Source of the DNA: Paraburkholderia kirstenboschensis
Lineage (GTDB): Bacteria > Pseudomonadota > Gammaproteobacteria > Burkholderiales > Burkholderiaceae
Direction of reading: 5' to 3'
Length of the DNA stretch: 64,000 nucleotides
Assembly (NCBI RefSeq): GCF_904848585.1
Contig: NZ_CAJHCR010000001.1
Location: forward strand, 930,001-994,000
The notes under the pieces were generated by a model. The model had not been told where the DNA came from. It made no database searches and saw nothing but the letters and a program-made list of their open reading frames with translations. Shown piece by piece: positions 62,912-64,000 of the stretch. A program made the position numbers and the translations under genes. Numbering within the stretch: position 1 is the stretch's first letter; every line of letters starts with the position of its first letter.

Positions 62912-64000
62912 TTAGCTGCCGCGACGCGCGGTACGCGGGCCGTCGCTGCGGCGTGCGCCGTAGCCGCCGTCGCGCGAGCCGCCGAAGCCTTCACGCGAAC
63001 CGCCGCCGAAGCCGCCATCACGCGAACCGCCGCCAGCCGACTTGCCGGCCCAGCCGCCGCCAGTGCCGCTGCGCGAGCTGCTGCCGTTACCGGCCGGCTT
63101 GCCCGAGCCGCTGCCGAAGCGGCGTCCGCCGCCATTGCCGCCGCCCGGACGGCCACGGCCGCCAAAGCCAGGACGGCCGTTACCCGACGGAGCCGACTTG
63201 CGCGGCTCGAAGCCCACGACGACGTTGACCGGCAGCGGAGTGCGCACGAAGCGCTCGATGCGCTTGAGCGCGCCCTGTTCGGCGTGATGCACGAGGCTCA
63301 CCGCGATACCCGAGCGGCCGGCACGGCCAGTACGGCCGATACGGTGCACGTAGTCTTCGGCGAACTTCGGCAGATCGTAGTTGAACACGTGCGTGATGCC
63401 CGGAATGTCGATACCGCGAGCGGCGACGTCCGTTGCCACCAGCACGCGAACGCGACGCTCGCGCAGTGCCTTGATGGTGCGGTTACGCGCGCCTTGCGGC
63501 AGATCGCCGTGCAGTGCGGCCGATTCGAAACCGGCGTCGGCAAGACGCCCGGCCAGTTGGTCCGCGTCCATCTTGGTTGCCGTGAAGACGATAGCCTGGT
63601 CGAGGCCCTCGTCGCGCAGCAGATGGTCGAGCAGACGGTCCTTGTGATCGCGGTCGTCGACGTAATGGACGGTTTGCGCGATGTTGGTGCGCTGTTCCAG
63701 GCGCTGAACGATCTCGATACGCTCCGGATCCTTCAGGAGGCGGCCGGTCAGCGAACCGATCTTGCCGTCGAGCGTGGCCGAGAAGAGCATGGTCTGACGC
63801 GTGGCCGGCGTGGCCGCGACGATCGTTTCGATGTCTTCGATGAAGCCCATGTCGAGCATGCGGTCAGCTTCGTCGAGCACGAGAATCTGCAGTTGCGACA
63901 GGTCGATACGGCCGCGTTCGAGGTGGTCGATCAGACGGCCCGGCGTGGCAACCAGGATTTCCGGGTTCTTTGCAAGCAGCATCAATTGCTGGCCATAAGC
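62912..64000 (-). CDS. rhlE: DEAD-box RNA helicase, RhlE-like, 5' end outside window
   Basis: At least 362 residues; the frame is open to the window edge, so the Met at 63985 is internal and the Q and Walker A motifs are outside. Visible motifs are Thr-Pro-Gly-Arg, Val-Leu-Asp-Glu-Ala-Asp-Arg-Met-Leu-Asp (motif II), Phe-Ser-Ala-Thr (III), Ala-Thr-Asp-Val-Ala-Ala-Arg-Gly-Ile-Asp (V) and His-Arg-Ile-Gly-Arg-Thr-Gly-Arg-Ala-Gly-Arg (VI). The last about 95 residues are Gly/Ser/Arg-rich with RGG-like repeats that bind RNA. It remodels RNA, for example during ribosome assembly or decay. Symbol by family resemblance. Confidence 0.88.
   Translation of the reverse strand, partial: AYGQQLMLLAKNPEILVATPGRLIDHLERGRIDLSQLQILVLDEADRMLDMGFIEDIETIVAATPATRQTMLFSATLDGKIGSLTGRLLKDPERIEIVQRLEQRTNIAQTVHYVDDRDHKDRLLDHLLRDEGLDQAIVFTATKMDADQLAGRLADAGFESAALHGDLPQGARNRTIKALRERRVRVLVATDVAARGIDIPGITHVFNYDLPKFAEDYVHRIGRTGRAGRSGIAVSLVHHAEQGALKRIERFVRTPLPVNVVVGFEPRKSAPSGNGRPGFGGRGRPGGGNGGGRRFGSGSGKPAGNGSSSRSGTGGGWAGKSAGGGSRDGGFGGGSREGFGGSRDGGYGARRSDGPRTARRGS

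Overview
The window looks like part of a betaproteobacterial chromosome, most likely Burkholderia or Paraburkholderia. The evidence is the high-GC coding style and the core gene order lplT, suhB, trmJ, cysE, lpxH, ppiB, ppiA, TPR gene, cysS, alkA, accA, tilS, lysC, together with a yejABEF-type transporter, gltX with tRNA genes, and glyoxylate-shunt genes. The genus is an inference from content and order; no search was run.

Bases 1 to about 21,900 are accessory DNA. The left edge (1-3401) holds a small cluster with the look of a nucleotide-signalling or defence module. It has a gene cut by the window edge, a SLOG-like gene destroyed by frameshifts and an IS903-type insertion, and a gene with two TIR-like domains. 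The first and last of these share a C-terminal domain. Next (3551-9800) is a block of small unknown genes resembling a mobile element: four leftward genes, an AlpA-like helix-turn-helix gene facing the other way, two coiled-coil genes and several orphans. An AIPR-family (abortive infection) gene follows at 10.4-12.2 kb, with two leftward unknown genes. A 1582-residue RHS/YD-repeat protein with an N-terminal cysteine-peptidase-like region and an Ig/InlB/LamG-like surface-type protein complete the island. About 1 kb on each side of this pair holds no convincing gene.

Bases 21,937 to 37,200 are conserved housekeeping DNA: phospholipid transport, tRNA modification and charging, cysteine and lipid A synthesis, proline isomerases, base-excision repair, fatty-acid synthesis and aspartokinase, ending in tRNA-Ser(GCU) with its own promoter and terminator. 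Then come a frameshifted methyltransferase, an unknown gene, and a leftward operon of GntR regulator, AprA-like flavoprotein, 4Fe-4S ferredoxin, HEAT-repeat protein and DUF971 protein. That operon is a conserved-looking redox unit of unassigned function.

Bases 43,500 to 64,000 carry a peptide-type ABC transporter (yejABEF-like), an NlpC/P60 hydrolase, a patatin-like lipoprotein, gltX, tRNA-Ala/Glu/Asp, a GNAT acetyltransferase, an AraC regulator, a gamma-glutamylcyclotransferase-like gene, aceB, a haloacid dehalogenase with a divergent LysR gene, a universal stress protein, aceA, and a DEAD-box RNA helicase that runs off the right edge. An 8-bp tandem repeat lies between the stress protein and aceA, and two palindromes precede aceA.
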